Assembly: GCA_010094045.1 (NCBI GenBank)
Contig: ML986811.1
Span: forward strand, 1-64,000
Length of the DNA: 64,000 nt
Direction: 5' to 3'
Origin: Lojkania enalia
Lineage: Eukaryota > Ascomycota > Dothideomycetes > Pleosporales
Shown: one piece after another, positions 24,101-36,487 of the stretch
How the letters are laid out: each line of letters starts with the position of its first letter
How positions within the stretch are numbered: position 1 is the stretch's first letter
Translations under genes and position numbers: made by a program
Notes under the pieces: model-generated
What the model was told of the DNA's origin: nothing
What the model saw: the letters and a program-made list of their open reading frames with translations, nothing else
Databases searched by the model: none

Positions 24101-27100
24101 AGTATACTCTAGATAAGAATAATACTAGAATAGATATCTTCAGTTGTCGCGAATAAGATATAGAAAACTTAAAAGTAGCTTAAACTAATAACTAGTCGAG
24201 AGTCCTACTTAGACTGTATTAACTTTACCCCTAAATTAATACCGAATTAGCCTAGTCCTATATTACCTAAATAATAACTTAAGCGGCTATATTAAATATT
24301 ATTAAAGGTTAGAAGTAGGTTATATTACTAGACTCTTTAGAGTTGATCGACGTATTACTATAGAAAAACCGAGTCTCCTTCGCGTAGGAACGTATACTTT
24401 TACCCCACAAGTATTAGATAGAGAATAGACTACTCCTCTATAATAATTACTTATATATTCTATTAGATTTAGGCCTTTACACGCAACTTATATAAGAGGC
24501 TTATAACTAAGTATCCTCCACATACCTAAGCGCTACTAAAACCTATTAGTTACTATCCTAGAAGTACTACTAGAAGGGTATAGAGGCTACTTATAAACGA
24601 TATATATAGAATTATATTCTATACTATAAAGCTTATCTAATATAAACCTAAACCCTAGGTTTTATCTACCTATTTTCTATACTAAATCGACTAATACAGC
24701 ATCTATATATTAACTTTAAGGATTTCCCTATAGATAAGTCTGGATATAATTAGATTATAGTAGTAATCAATCGCCTGTCTAAATAAGCGGTATCTATTCT
24801 CTACTATCGTATAATTAACGCACGGGGAATAGTCGAATTATTTATTTAATAGGTATACTGCTTTAGTTATATACCTAAAACTATTATTTTAGACTAAAGA
24901 CCTTAGTTTATATCTAGTTTCTAGTCTAAATTCTACTATATCTTAGGTATAAAGATTAAACTATCTACTACTTATTATAAAGAGACTAATAGATAGACGG
25001 AGATTATAAATAAGTATATTAATTAGAGACTGCGCCCTTTCGTATCCTTCTATTAAGATAACTAGAGTTCTCTATTATCTATAATTAACCGAGTATAAGC
25101 AACTCTACCCTATATAACTATTAGAATATCTCTATATTAGATCCTATACGGATTTAAGCCCTGTTAGAGTTGGGATTAGAAATATTCTATTAATCCTATT
25201 ACTATAACAGATAAATTAAATTGTAAAAACGCCTTAGCTCTAGCAACTCGTATATATACAGCCTGGGAAACTGTAAAGGCTAATATTAAAAAGGCTTAGA
25301 ATCGTATACAATTTATTATTAACTATTACTAGTAACCAATTAATTAGTAGATTAGTAATATAGTTTACCTAAATACTAAGAATCTTATAGTCTAGAGACT
25401 GAGCTAAAAGCTATCTGATTAATAGGAGGGCCCTTTTAAAATACTAGAATAGGTTAAAAACTTATACTATCTATAGTTACCCCTAAGGTCGAGAATATAT
25501 AATATTTTCGTACCAAACCTACTGTATAAAAACCCCTAGGACCTTCTACTAGAGTAAGAAGCTCTAAAACCACCCGCTATCGCTATTAAGGGGGTAGAAG
25601 AATAGGAGGTTAAGAAAATACTAGCTAGTAAGCTGTATTATAAGACCCTTAAATACCGTGTAAAATAGGTAGGATATAATCTTAACCTAGTCTAGTATAA
25701 AGTCTTAAATTTTATAGGTTCGTTTTATAAGCTAAGAGTTTTTTATAATAAGTATCTAAATTAGCTAGGACCCCTAAAGGCCCTAACCAAATAGATTAAG
25801 ATATATAAAGATAGTATAGAGAATATAGATTATCTAGTAGACGATAATATATAAGAGTTAAGTAGTAGATTTAAAAACTAAAGTATAGGCCTAAAATTAC
25901 TCCTCTATAAAATCTAGAGGGTCTAATAGTAGGCTGTTAGATACCTCCCCAATCCTCTCCTCCTCTACTCTTCTTCCTCTTCTTTCCCTCCGGACTCCCT
26001 CTAAACCTCCCCTACCTTATTTTTAGCCGCTTAAGAGCGCCGCGATATTAGTCTAAAGGCTAGATACTAGAGCCTTTAGGGCCGAAACCTAATAGAGCAA
26101 CTTAGTACCCTAGTAGAATAAAGCTACCTAGATACTAGCTATAGAAAGGTTATCTTTCTAACTCTTTACAACTTAGGCTATAAGCGCTAGACTATAAGCG
26201 GACTCTAAAATAGCCTCGAAAGCTACCTTTTTATCCTCCTTATCCCCTATATATCAGGCCGCCGCCTATAGTTTAAGATAGCCCTAGAAGACTAGAAACT
26301 CCTCCTTATAGTAGGAGGGGATCTATAAGTACGTTAGTAGTAAGTACCCTACTAGTATTAGATGTAATTTATATAGGGTTGTACTTTTTATTTTACGAGG
26401 TGTAATACTCGCATTTTTTTAATCTTAGAGACTGAAAGGTAAATATTATATATTATCTACAGGCGAGTATATATATAGCCTAAAGGTAGATAATCTAAAA
26501 GGCCTCTAAAAAGGTTTTAGGAGGCGGGCGGAGTAGTATATTAATTAATTTTTTCTATAAAGCGTTAGTAATACTTTAATAATTAATAGTTCTAGGGACG
26601 CGCAACAATATATATAGAGTAGAAGTTATTATTTAGTTAAGGAAGCTTAGTTAACAGCAACCTAGTAATATACTAAGACTAGTAAACGCTTGTTGCTATA
26701 CGCGACGAAATTGCAATATTAATAAACTATTATAATAGTAGTTACCAGCCGATATATAGGTTAATTATACTTACCGCAAAAAACCTTACTTAATATTACG
26801 TTAATAAACGTATCTCTATAGGTAACCGCGCGTATTAGCTCTTACTAGTAAATACCTCTTTAAAGAAATTTCTTTATACTAGAACCTATCCGTAATAGCC
26901 CTAATTCCCTCCCGAACCAGCGCAGATAGGAACTATCAGCATATAAGGAGGGGGGTAGTATAATAATACAAAGAAATCGTTCTATAAAAAGCTTTATATA
27001 TAACCTTATCCTAAAGCTTTTCGCTTATCTTATCCTACCCCTAGTTCTACCCCTTTTCCCTTCTGTATATAGTTATATACTCCCTTATAAGTAGCTTAGT

Positions 27101-27256
27101 AGTTCTTCTATATCCTTTTATATAAGGCCTATAGGTATTAATAGAATTTCTAGGTCCCTAATCCCCCACATACTCCTATATACTTCTAAGTAGATTCGTA
27201 CCGTATTCGGACCTATTATCTTACCTACGCCGTTACAGCTTACTTATAAGTTACAT
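18188..27256 (+). mobile_element. Fot1/pogo element family C, interrupted by Gypsy 1
   Basis: Flanked by TA (18,186-18,187; 27,257-27,258). Sequence 18,188-20,042 plus 27,238-27,256 gives a 1,874-bp element. The left terminal repeat begins ACGTACCTTATAAGCGAGCG and holds three 17-bp units (ATAAGCGAGCGGCCCAT type). The plus strand encodes a RIP-broken DDE transposase: IYNFDESSF near 18,780-18,810, LLIFNSYNSY near 19,115-19,145, and LLQLLDIGYF near 19,220-19,250. Gypsy 1 inserted inside the right terminal repeat. Confidence 0.85.
20043..27237 (+). mobile_element. Gypsy 1, complete chromovirus-like Ty3/Gypsy element
   Basis: LTRs of 281 bp at 20,043-20,323 and 26,957-27,237 differ mostly by C/T and G/A. 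GCTT flanks both ends, and a polypurine run (AAGGAGGGGGG) precedes the right LTR. The plus strand reads in order: protease (NIGAQGFLFL near 22,030), reverse transcriptase (FNIRAAFNKIRID near 23,160, TRYGTYKYKVLPF near 23,230, YLDDILIY near 23,350), RNase H, integrase, and a chromodomain-like C-terminus (LKYRVKQVGYN, FIGSFYKLR) near 25,650-25,740. About 1 kb of non-coding 3' sequence follows. It is clearly less RIP-mutated than its surroundings but still carries stops. Confidence 0.88.
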
Positions 27257-27258
27257 TA

Positions 27259-27463
27259 AACTTATTTAGTATATTACTTATTATACTAGACGCTAGCTAA
27301 TTAGAAATAGTTCTACTCTATATAAAATAGATAACTAGTTATATTAGATCCCTATATTATAGTTATAATTATTAATTGCAGCTACTTTCTAAAGAGGGGG
27401 GTACTATTATAGTATTTTTATATTCCTTCTAATATTTATATATAATATACTTACTTTAATATA
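27259..27463. other. Unassigned remnant with polypurine tract
   Basis: Short spacer between element C and element B copy 2. It contains AAAGAGGGGGG at 27,391-27,401 followed by TACTATTATAG, the arrangement expected just before a 3' LTR, so it may be the tail of another LTR element truncated by element B. Confidence 0.35.
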
Positions 27464-27465
27464 TA

Positions 27466-29337
27466 ATATATAGTATAAGTAAGCTAATTACCTAAGCGAG
27501 CTGATTATAATATTAAGACCCTACTAAAATCGCGATAATTATACTTTATAGTATTATACTACAACTAATAACTATAAAATTAATTTAAAAAGAAGCTAGA
27601 ATATAGCTTATACTTTAAGCTTTTTAATAAGATATAATACTAACTATACGTCGTATTGTATTAATCTATAATATCTCCTAAAGTATACTTAGTATATAAA
27701 GGCGAGGAATAGCTCTACAACACGATTACCGGCCTAATTTAATAAAGCTTAATAAGACTAAGGAGTAGATAATTGTTTAGCATATACTAGATCTAGATAT
27801 AAGAGGATTTCTGCTACAGCTTACTACTATTTAAAATATAGCTAATTTACTACTAGCTGCGCGCTCTACTAGCTAGGTTAGAAAGAACTAAATAGAGAAC
27901 TTTATTAAATATACGCCTAAGCTTAAGGTTAAATTTAATTAAAAGTACGACTATTTAAGAGCTAAATATAAGGATCCTAAAGTTATAGGAGGCTGGTTCT
28001 ACCTTATATAGAATATAAAGGCTAAGTACGGTATTATTAATAAAAATATATATAACTTCGACGAATTAGGCTTTATAATAAGCGTAATATTAATAAGAGT
28101 AGTAGTTACTAGCTCTAAGAGATAGAATTAACTAAAGCAGCTCCAGCTATGTAATTATAAGTAGACTACAGTTATCTAGGGTATTAACATAATAGGATAG
28201 GTAATACTATCTTTTATTATCTTTATAAGCACCTACTACCTCTCTATATAGTATAAAGAAGATAATATTCTACCAACCTAGGCTATATAGATTACTAATA
28301 ATAGCTGGATAATAAATAATATTAGTATTAAGTAGTTAAAGTACTTTAACACGTATATAAAGGATTGTACTATTAGTATATATTAATTGCTAATTCTCGA
28401 CGGCTATAAGAGCTACGACTTACTTAAATTCAGGCAGTACTACGAGGAAAAGAATATTATTACTCTCTATATACCTCTATATTTGTTATACCTACTATAG
28501 CTACTAGATATAGGTTGTTTCTCGCCTTTAAAAACTGCGTACGGGTGCTAAGTCGAGCAGCTAATATATAGTTATATTAACTATATTACAAAAATCGAGT
28601 TCTTACCCTACTTTAAAGCAGTTTTTAACGCAGCAATTATAAAGAGTAATATCCTAAGTAGCTTTTAAGGTGCTAGTCTAGTTCTATTCAACCCAGATAT
28701 AGTACTATTAAAGCTTAAAATTCAACTATATATATTAACACCTTCTACAATTAAAGATACCCCTTAGGAGTTAAAAATACTAAGTAATCCTATTAAATTT
28801 AGGTTTTAATCTACGTACGTTTAATTAAGAGTTTAAAAGTACCTAGATAGCTTATCTACTTTAATAGTAGAAGCATTTAAATAGTTTATAAAAGATACTA
28901 TATATATAATATATAAAAATATACTATTACACACTTAGGTTACTAAGCTTTAAATAGCTAATAAGGCCGCTATATAACGTTAATTGTATAAAAGAAAGTA
29001 TATATAAAAGGAAGGCAATCTAATAATTAAAGAAGGCGCTTAATTAACTACTCTAAAAGATTTTAGCACTCGTACTAATAGAAAGAAGAGTAGAAAGAAG
29101 GCGTACGTTAATAGAGACCAGCCGACTTAAAGGTGCTGTAGGTAGTACAGCGAGGCTAGGTATAACTCGCGGACGTATAAAAATAATACTATAGATATAG
29201 AAGAATAGGCTACTATACTATATAGTATAATAGAATATAAGAAAGTATAATATTTTGCGAAAAGTAGTCGCGATTTTAGTATAGTCTTAGTATTATAATC
29301 AGCTTGCTTGGATGATCAGCTCGCTTGTGCTGTACAT
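27466..29337 (+). mobile_element. Fot1/pogo element family B, copy 2 (complete, 1,872 bp)
   Basis: Flanked by TA at 27,464-27,465 and 29,338-29,339. Terminal inverted repeats of about 65 bp each hold two AAGCGAGCTGAT motifs 17 bp apart. The plus strand encodes a RIP-broken Fot1-type transposase: IYNFDELGF near 28,050-28,075, LLILDGYKSYD near 28,390-28,420 and LLQLLDIGCF near 28,495-28,525. It is the reference for the truncated copy at the window start. Confidence 0.88.
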
Positions 29338-29339
29338 TA

Positions 29340-30545
29340 TATCTTCTTCTTCTCCTTTATTTTTCTACTTACCTTATATTTAGCTTACTCTTTAGCTATC
29401 CTCTTATATAATACTTAAGATCTATATATAGTATACTATACTAAGTATTAGATAAGCTTTATTATTTATACTTATAGTCTCTTATAATATATATATATAT
29501 ATAAGTATACTATTATTAGTAGTATTATTATAAGTAACTACTAGTAATTGTTATTATATATTTATATTTAATAAAATATATAATACTTCTATTACTATAG
29601 AAATACTAGTATAACTTCCTTAAATAGAGATAAAATTAAATAGTCTTATATAGAATTTCTAGTTCTAATTAATATAGTACCCTTTTACTATAAGAAAACT
29701 AAAATAGTTCTTTATAGACTAAATATTAAATATAATTAATATCTTTATACTTTAGCTAAAATTATATAAAAGAGAGAATTAAACTATTATAACTTTATAT
29801 TTATATAGCTCTATAAAACTAAATTAGCTAATTAATATAGTACCTAGTTAAAAGAACTAAATAAATTATTAAAAGAATAGGTAATCTACTATTTAAAAAG
29901 ACTAGTTATTATTAATAATAATATAGACTAGTTTATACTTAAAAATACTAGTAGAGTATAATAGTATAATTAAATCTTTATTATTAAAAGGTCTAGTTAT
30001 AAGTATATAAAACCTATTATACTTAAAAGCTAGAGTTTTTAGATAAGTCTAGGATTTAAAATAATTTATTAGATACTTTATACTATTATAATTCTTATTT
30101 AGATATATAAGTTAAAAGCTATAATAATAATAGAATATAAATAGATAACTATCTAAAAATTATATAGCTTTTCTAAATTATCTCTAAATTTTACTATAAT
30201 AAGTAGTTAAATTCTACCTTAATTTATTAAGTATATTTAAAAAGTTCTAAGCTTATAATATTAATTTCTACTATTCTATCTATATATTAATAAGTTCTAT
30301 TACCTCCTATCTATCTTCTTTATCTCCTATCTATAGATATATAATTAGCTAATAGGTTTTTTAGAAACTTTAATAGGAAATTAATAGAGTATTAATTATA
30401 AGATACTAGATTTATATTAGTATTAATATAACTATAATAAAACGCTATAATAAAGAATAGTAGTAATATTATAATATTATAGGTATATAAGAAGTTAGGG
30501 TTAATAATTAAAAGTATCTAACTATAAATTATATTTATAGACTAT
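29340..30545. other. Unassigned RIP-degraded sequence
   Basis: AT-rich, with no terminal repeats or recognisable domain. Some long partly open stretches on the plus strand (29,640-30,200) suggest a former coding region, but no family could be recognised. Confidence 0.35.

Positions 30546-30628
<83 letters not shown>
30546..30628. repeat. (TAC)n microsatellite, about 28 repeats
   Basis: Uninterrupted 83-bp run of the trinucleotide TAC/ACT, ending 8 bp before the left terminal repeat of element D, which itself begins CTACTACTAAGC. Confidence 0.98.
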
Positions 30629-30635
30629 ATATAAT

Positions 30636-32465
30636 ATAATCTACTACTAAGCTGTATACCCTAACGAGCTATATATTCTACTAAAAGTAGCGTACTTTTT
30701 TAATAGATAACTAAATAATAATTAAATTAAACCTATATAAATATATATATAAAATATTTCTAATTACTTTTATATCTAGTTCTATTATAGCCTCGTTTAT
30801 AGTACTTTAAGTAGATTAGTAGTACTTACTAGTATACCTAAAATACCTTAGCCTATACTTCTACTTTAAGTAACCTATTAGCCTCTATAGCCAGCCTTTA
30901 ACCTTCTTTACCTAAAAGAACCTCTCCTAAAGTAATATACTGTTATTACTATTATCTCTTCTGCTTCTAGTACTAGTTTATTTAATAGAGTTTAGTATTC
31001 TCCTTTATAAGGATTGTTGTAGAATATATTACTATCTAGCATCTTTTAATAAGCTAAGATATTACCTAGTTTATAGAGCTCTATAACTAGCGACCTAGAC
31101 GGTCTTATATAAGTTAAGCTTGCTGCTAAAGCTAGATAACTATATAAAGCGTTTCTACTATCTAGTACTATTTACTATTAGGATTTTAGTATAAAGGTAA
31201 TAGTGTTTAGACGATAGTAAGCGATAATAAAATACGATTAGGGTAGAATAGGATTAAGCCTATCGCTTAAAACCTACTCTTAATACTCTACTTACTAAAT
31301 ATAGTAGGTCTAATACGCTAATATATGCTTAGAAAGTCTAGCTTATTAATATAGAAGATCTAATTATATACTAGCTTAAATACCTTATATCTATATAACT
31401 ATTTAAACAGCGTATAGTAACTAATATCTAATAGCTATAGAAGGTAGAAGCTGTAAACTAGTATATAGAGACTAATAATCTTATTCTTTATATAATATTA
31501 ATTAAACTCAGGCGTTATATAGCTACTATACCCGTCTACTATAAATAGATAATAGACTCCTACTATACGTAATAATATCTAATTATTAAAGTACTTAATC
31601 TATACTAGATTAATCTTATTAGTTGTCTAGCTATTTTTACTAACTATAATCGTCTAGTTATTAGAAATTAAGTAATACTAGCTAGTCTAGTATAACTTAT
31701 CTAGTAGAATAATAAGTAGTAAGATTATCTAGTTAGATATATTAATATACTTAATTACTATAACCTAGTTATAATTATCTAGCTAAATAGTAGTTACCTG
31801 GCTAGTTCTATTAGTACTTATTACAACCTTAGACGTGCTAGTAACTCCTATTATAAATTCTATCTTATTAAAATTATAGATATTTTAATTATAGATTCTA
31901 TACGCCTAGTATATCTCTTCTATAAGCTTAAACTAGATACTAAACTTAACTAAATCCTAATAGAAAGTACGCTAGAAGTATAGCTTCTTATTCTACTTAG
32001 TCTAGAGTTCTACCTAGCTCTTAATAAAGTATAACACCTAGTTCTTTCCTATAAGCTTTAAGGGAGAATCTATACTATAAATAGTAAGTAAAATATCTGC
32101 TATTTATCGCACGTTAATAAGTTGTAGGAGAAAACCTTGTTAATTAAAGTCTAAGATCTAGTAAATAAGGGACTACTCTTTAACTAGCGATAGCTTATAA
32201 TTAATAGGCGTTGTCTTAATTCTAGTTTATATACTGTAGAGACGCGTCTATAGGATTAATTTAGAGATATTATAGGCTATTACAGTAGTACAAATTAACT
32301 AACAAGTATTAGACTTAATTAAGATAAGGGTGAAACTAATTCTACCTTCTTTTAATAGTAATTAAGCTTATTATTATCGAGCTATAGTTAAGAAGGTGGA
32401 CGCGTTTTATCGCGTTTTAGTAGGATATATAGCTTACTGGGGTGCGCAGCTTAGTAGTAGATTAT
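30636..32465 (-). mobile_element. Fot1/pogo element family D (about 1.83 kb)
   Basis: Ends are inverted repeats: left TAATCTACTACTAAGCTGTA, right the complement of TAATCTACTACTAAGCTGCG. On the minus strand a RIP-broken DDE transposase reads FIVDGYSSYITPEFN followed by ENKIISLYIL- and LLQLLDISYYTLFK-like segments (about 31,400-31,580). AAGCT motifs recur 17 bp apart in each terminal repeat. Exact ends are uncertain by a few bases because the flanks are TA-rich. Confidence 0.8.
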
Positions 32466-33616
32466 ATTATATAAAACTCTAGTAAAATAGTATTATATTA
32501 TACTATTATATTAAGTATTTATTTTTAGAGATAATAGGTTTTATTACTAAATAGTATACTAATACTATACTTTTAGTAGTATATAAAAGTCTACTATAGT
32601 ATATTATAAAATACTATAGTTTAGAAAATACTATAAAGTATAGTAAATTACTATTATATACTATAAAGTATAGTTAATTACTATTATTTAAAATATTATA
32701 ATATACTATAGTATACTATAGTATACTATTTAGAATCTAATAACTACCCTAGTCTATTTTATAATATACTACTATAGTCTATAATATAGTATAATATACT
32801 ACTCTAGTTAATTAAGTTTATATATATAGAAAAGTAGTATAAATAAAATTTATATAGTATTAGAAAAGTATATTAGATTTTCTTCTACTAATTACTAATA
32901 GTAAAGGCTAAGCTAATCCTTATTTATTAAAATATTATTATCTAAGAAACTATTAAAGTTAGTTATATTTTTATTTAAAAAGCTTTTAAAAGTACTATTT
33001 AACTTCTTACTTAATATCTTATACTTATTCTTATATTATATAAGCTTAGCTTTAATTTTAGAATTATTATTAACCTTCTCTTTATACTTATTATTTTTAA
33101 TATCCTTAATATAGGGTAAGTTTAAATTAAAAAGAAGATTATTATTAAATTAATTATATACTAATAGAAGCTTTTAATATCTAGAGTAGTAATTAGTATA
33201 TATCTATAATAAATAGAGATAATAAAAAATATAATAAACTTACTTCTATTCTAGCTCTAAAACTATAGCTAACTCTTTCTTAGATAGTCTCTTAATAAAC
33301 TCTTACTATTTATTTTAAATATTATTACCTTTAAAGCTATTATTTTATAGCTTAAAAAGGCTATCTTAGTATATTTTATATATAACCTTCTATATATCTC
33401 TTCTAGAGCTATATACCTATAATAAATTATAAGCTAATTCTTATATAATAGATATATCTTTTTCTTAACTAGTAGCCTTTAATAAAACTACTTAGTAATA
33501 TCTAAAGCTAATCTTTTAGTTAATATACTTCTATTTTAAATAGATAACTTTTAATTTTATTTTTAACTAATTATCTATTTACTTATAAATATATATATAT
33601 ATAATAAATAACTATA
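32466..33616. other. Unassigned AT-rich sequence with short palindromic repeats
   Basis: Around 32,590-32,730 the segments TACTATAAAGTATAGT and ACTATAGTATACTATAGTAT recur as imperfect direct and palindromic repeats. The rest shows no recognisable element. Confidence 0.4.
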
Positions 33617-35466
33617 ATATAAAGTACTACCGAGCCGGCTATACTACTAAGCCGGCTACTTTTTCTTAGCACCACCAACACTATGTATAAGACCTTAATT
33701 TACTCGCTATCTATAAGAGAACCTATATATAAGATACTTAGACTAGATTTAGAAGAAGCTTCTATATCTTTTTAGCATATACGAATGTTATACCCAGTCT
33801 TTCTACAGTTCCTATAGTACCGTTAACTAGGTTGAGCTGGTTCCTTACTACTACTACTATAAGCCTTCTTAGATCGCTGAGGAGCTGTAGATACCTTAAT
33901 AGCTCTGTATAAAGCTCTCTCACCATACTCTATTATACTACTATACTGGATTTACTTCTATTTACGTGTTTTACACTTTATTATAACCTCTAATTACTCT
34001 TTAAGCTCTATAATCCGGTGGTTTATAAGAGCGTTTTAATATAGCATCAATTTAGCTCCTTTTATTAGCTGTAAGAAGCCTTCTTTAGCTTCTTTTAATA
34101 ATCGTACGAAGGACCTCTATATAAGAGTTAATTGTAACCCGAATTCTTATATATTACTTAGTATTTTTAACTGCTATAGTATTTCTAGTAGGGGTACTTC
34201 TAGTAGTATATACAACCGGACTTTAAGGCGCTTAAGAACAACCTATACGTTAATAGGAACTAGTCTAAATACCTTAAAAGCCTTTTTACAGTTCTTATAT
34301 ATAAATATATTAAAAAACGCGTCTCTAAAGGCTGGTAGGAAGCCTTCCTTATTAATATAGTAGACGCGTTAGCGTACTAAGTCTTATATACGCTAGGAGT
34401 ACTTTAGCTTTAATAGTAAGAAGTATACTATATTAAATAGCTATAGGATATATAATAAATGTACTAGTATATAGAGGGTAAGAATCTTTCGTATAAGGTA
34501 ATAATCCTTAAAATCCTAGTTTAGATAGCTCTTATAGCTATTAAGAATAAGTAGCTTATATAACCTTACCTAACGCGTCTTTATATACGCGTTAAAGTGC
34601 TTTAACTACTTAAAACCAAGCTTATTATTTATCCATCTATTCTCAGAAACTGAGAGCTTCTAGTTATACGGTATATCTGTCTCCTTATACTATACTAAGA
34701 TATAGACGCGTCTTTTATAGATAATAAATAGTAGAGTTGTATACCCAGCAGCGTAGATACTCTAGATTACTATAACCTACTCCCGATTACCTAGCTGAAT
34801 AAGTATAGGTCTTATATAGTATTCTAAACCTATAATAACTTTTATAGAACTAATTATACCTATCTAGAAGCCTATCTTATTAAAGTTATAGATATTATCT
34901 TTATAGATACTATACTTAGCTACCGTCTCTTATACGAGCTTAAACTACGTGTTAATAACCTCTAGATCTTCTTATAATATCCTCTAACAGTCCTTTACTT
35001 AATTGAAAACTATTTTAAACTTATTTATACGCGATATAAATCGTTTAGACTAGTTCTTATCTATAAGTATCTTACCCTATATACGTAATAGTTTATCTAC
35101 TATATCTACTACCTTATAAAGCCGCGGTATAAATCCTCGTAAATTAAGGTTAAAGATATATTATACAATCGTCTACTCTTCAGTTGCTGTAAGCTTTATA
35201 TAATTTGGTTAAGTTTAAGGTTGAAAGGTAATTCTATAAAGCTAGTTAGAGAGCCGCTAGTATTATATATTAAAAGCTGCTGCAGCGCGTCGCACGCTTC
35301 GAAATTGGCCTAAAATATAGGCCTAAAGGGCAAGTTCAATTTTACCTTCTTAATTAGATAGATTAGCTTCGTATTATTAAGACATAGCGTTATATACAGA
35401 AAAGTTGCTATACTAAGAAAAAGTAGCCGGTTTAATAGTATAGCTGGCTCGGTAGTACTTTACGTT
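33617..35466 (-). mobile_element. Fot1/pogo element family A' (complete, 1,850 bp)
   Basis: Flanked by TA (33,615-33,616; 35,467-35,468). Terminal repeats read AAAGTACTACCGAGCCGGCT and share only the inner part CTACTTTTTCTTAGC with family A. AGCCGGCT recurs at 17-bp spacing. The minus strand aligns along its length with the family A transposase but is clearly diverged and less RIP-mutated (several CpA/TpG remain). It is a sister family, not a copy. Confidence 0.82.
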
Positions 35467-35468
35467 AA

Positions 35469-36138
35469 TAATTTACTAGATTTATAATTATTAAAATACT
35501 TTTCTACTATAACTTTAATAACTTTATCTAATATCTTTTTTTTTCTTCCTCTAGTACTATATATTTAGTACTTTTCTATAACTACCTCTTTTTAATACTT
35601 TTAGTAGAGTAATTAGTAGTATAAATATTCTTAATAGTCTTTTTTTAGTAGTAAGTAATATAGCTTTATTTCTCTATTAGATAGCGCGTTTAGTATTATT
35701 AAGTATACTCTTAAAGGGTATTATAAGGTTAGTTAAATAGCCTTTTTAAGAACTAGTTTAACTATATAATAAAAGGACGTATTTAATTTTATATTATTAA
35801 CCTTAATTATTAATATTAAATACTCTACTCTACTACTATTAATATATAATATCTTATATTTAAAGAATAGTATAATCTAAAATCGTTCTAATAGATAGTA
35901 AATCTTTCTAAAAATAGCTTACTACTAAATTAGCTTATAAAATATTTATACTAGTAAAACCTATACTAGTAAAATATTACTTTTATTTTAAGAGTTAGCT
36001 ATTATACTTTAATAGATTAAATAATATTAGAAGAATATTAAACTTCTCTTTTAGAAACTTCTTTTTTTATAGCTAATCTATAAAACTACTATTATAGTTT
36101 AAGAGAATACTTATAGTAGTAAGATATATTAGTAATAG
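35469..36138. other. Unassigned RIP-degraded sequence
   Basis: AT-rich with no terminal repeats or readable domain seen. It leads into the duplicated segment that starts at 36,139. Confidence 0.35.
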
Positions 36139-36487
36139 AGCGTAATTAAGGCTCTCTAAGAATCTACTAAAGTTTTTTTTATTAGATTCTTTAAAGGTAT
36201 ATATTTTTATATATAATTTATATTATATAGTACTAATTATACTAGACTATAATATAAACGTAATTTATATAAAATAGGTTACTATCTAAAATAAGAATAT
36301 ATATTTAGTAAAATAATGCTATAAAAAGTTTAGTCTTCTATTAGATTAGAGTTATAATCTTTAGATAGTCTTAAATTTAGAAAAGGCTACTTTAAATAAA
36401 ACTAGTTCTCTACTATAATAATTTATAGTAATAAATATTTAATATATAATATATAATAAATATATAATATATAATAAATAATAAATA
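36139..36487. repeat. Duplicated segment, copy 1 (site filled by A copy 7)
   Basis: About 340 bp appear identical to 38,926-39,265. Copy 1 is then interrupted by the A element at 36,488, and the continuation (TATATAATATATAATTATTT) resumes after it at 38,334. Confidence 0.9.
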
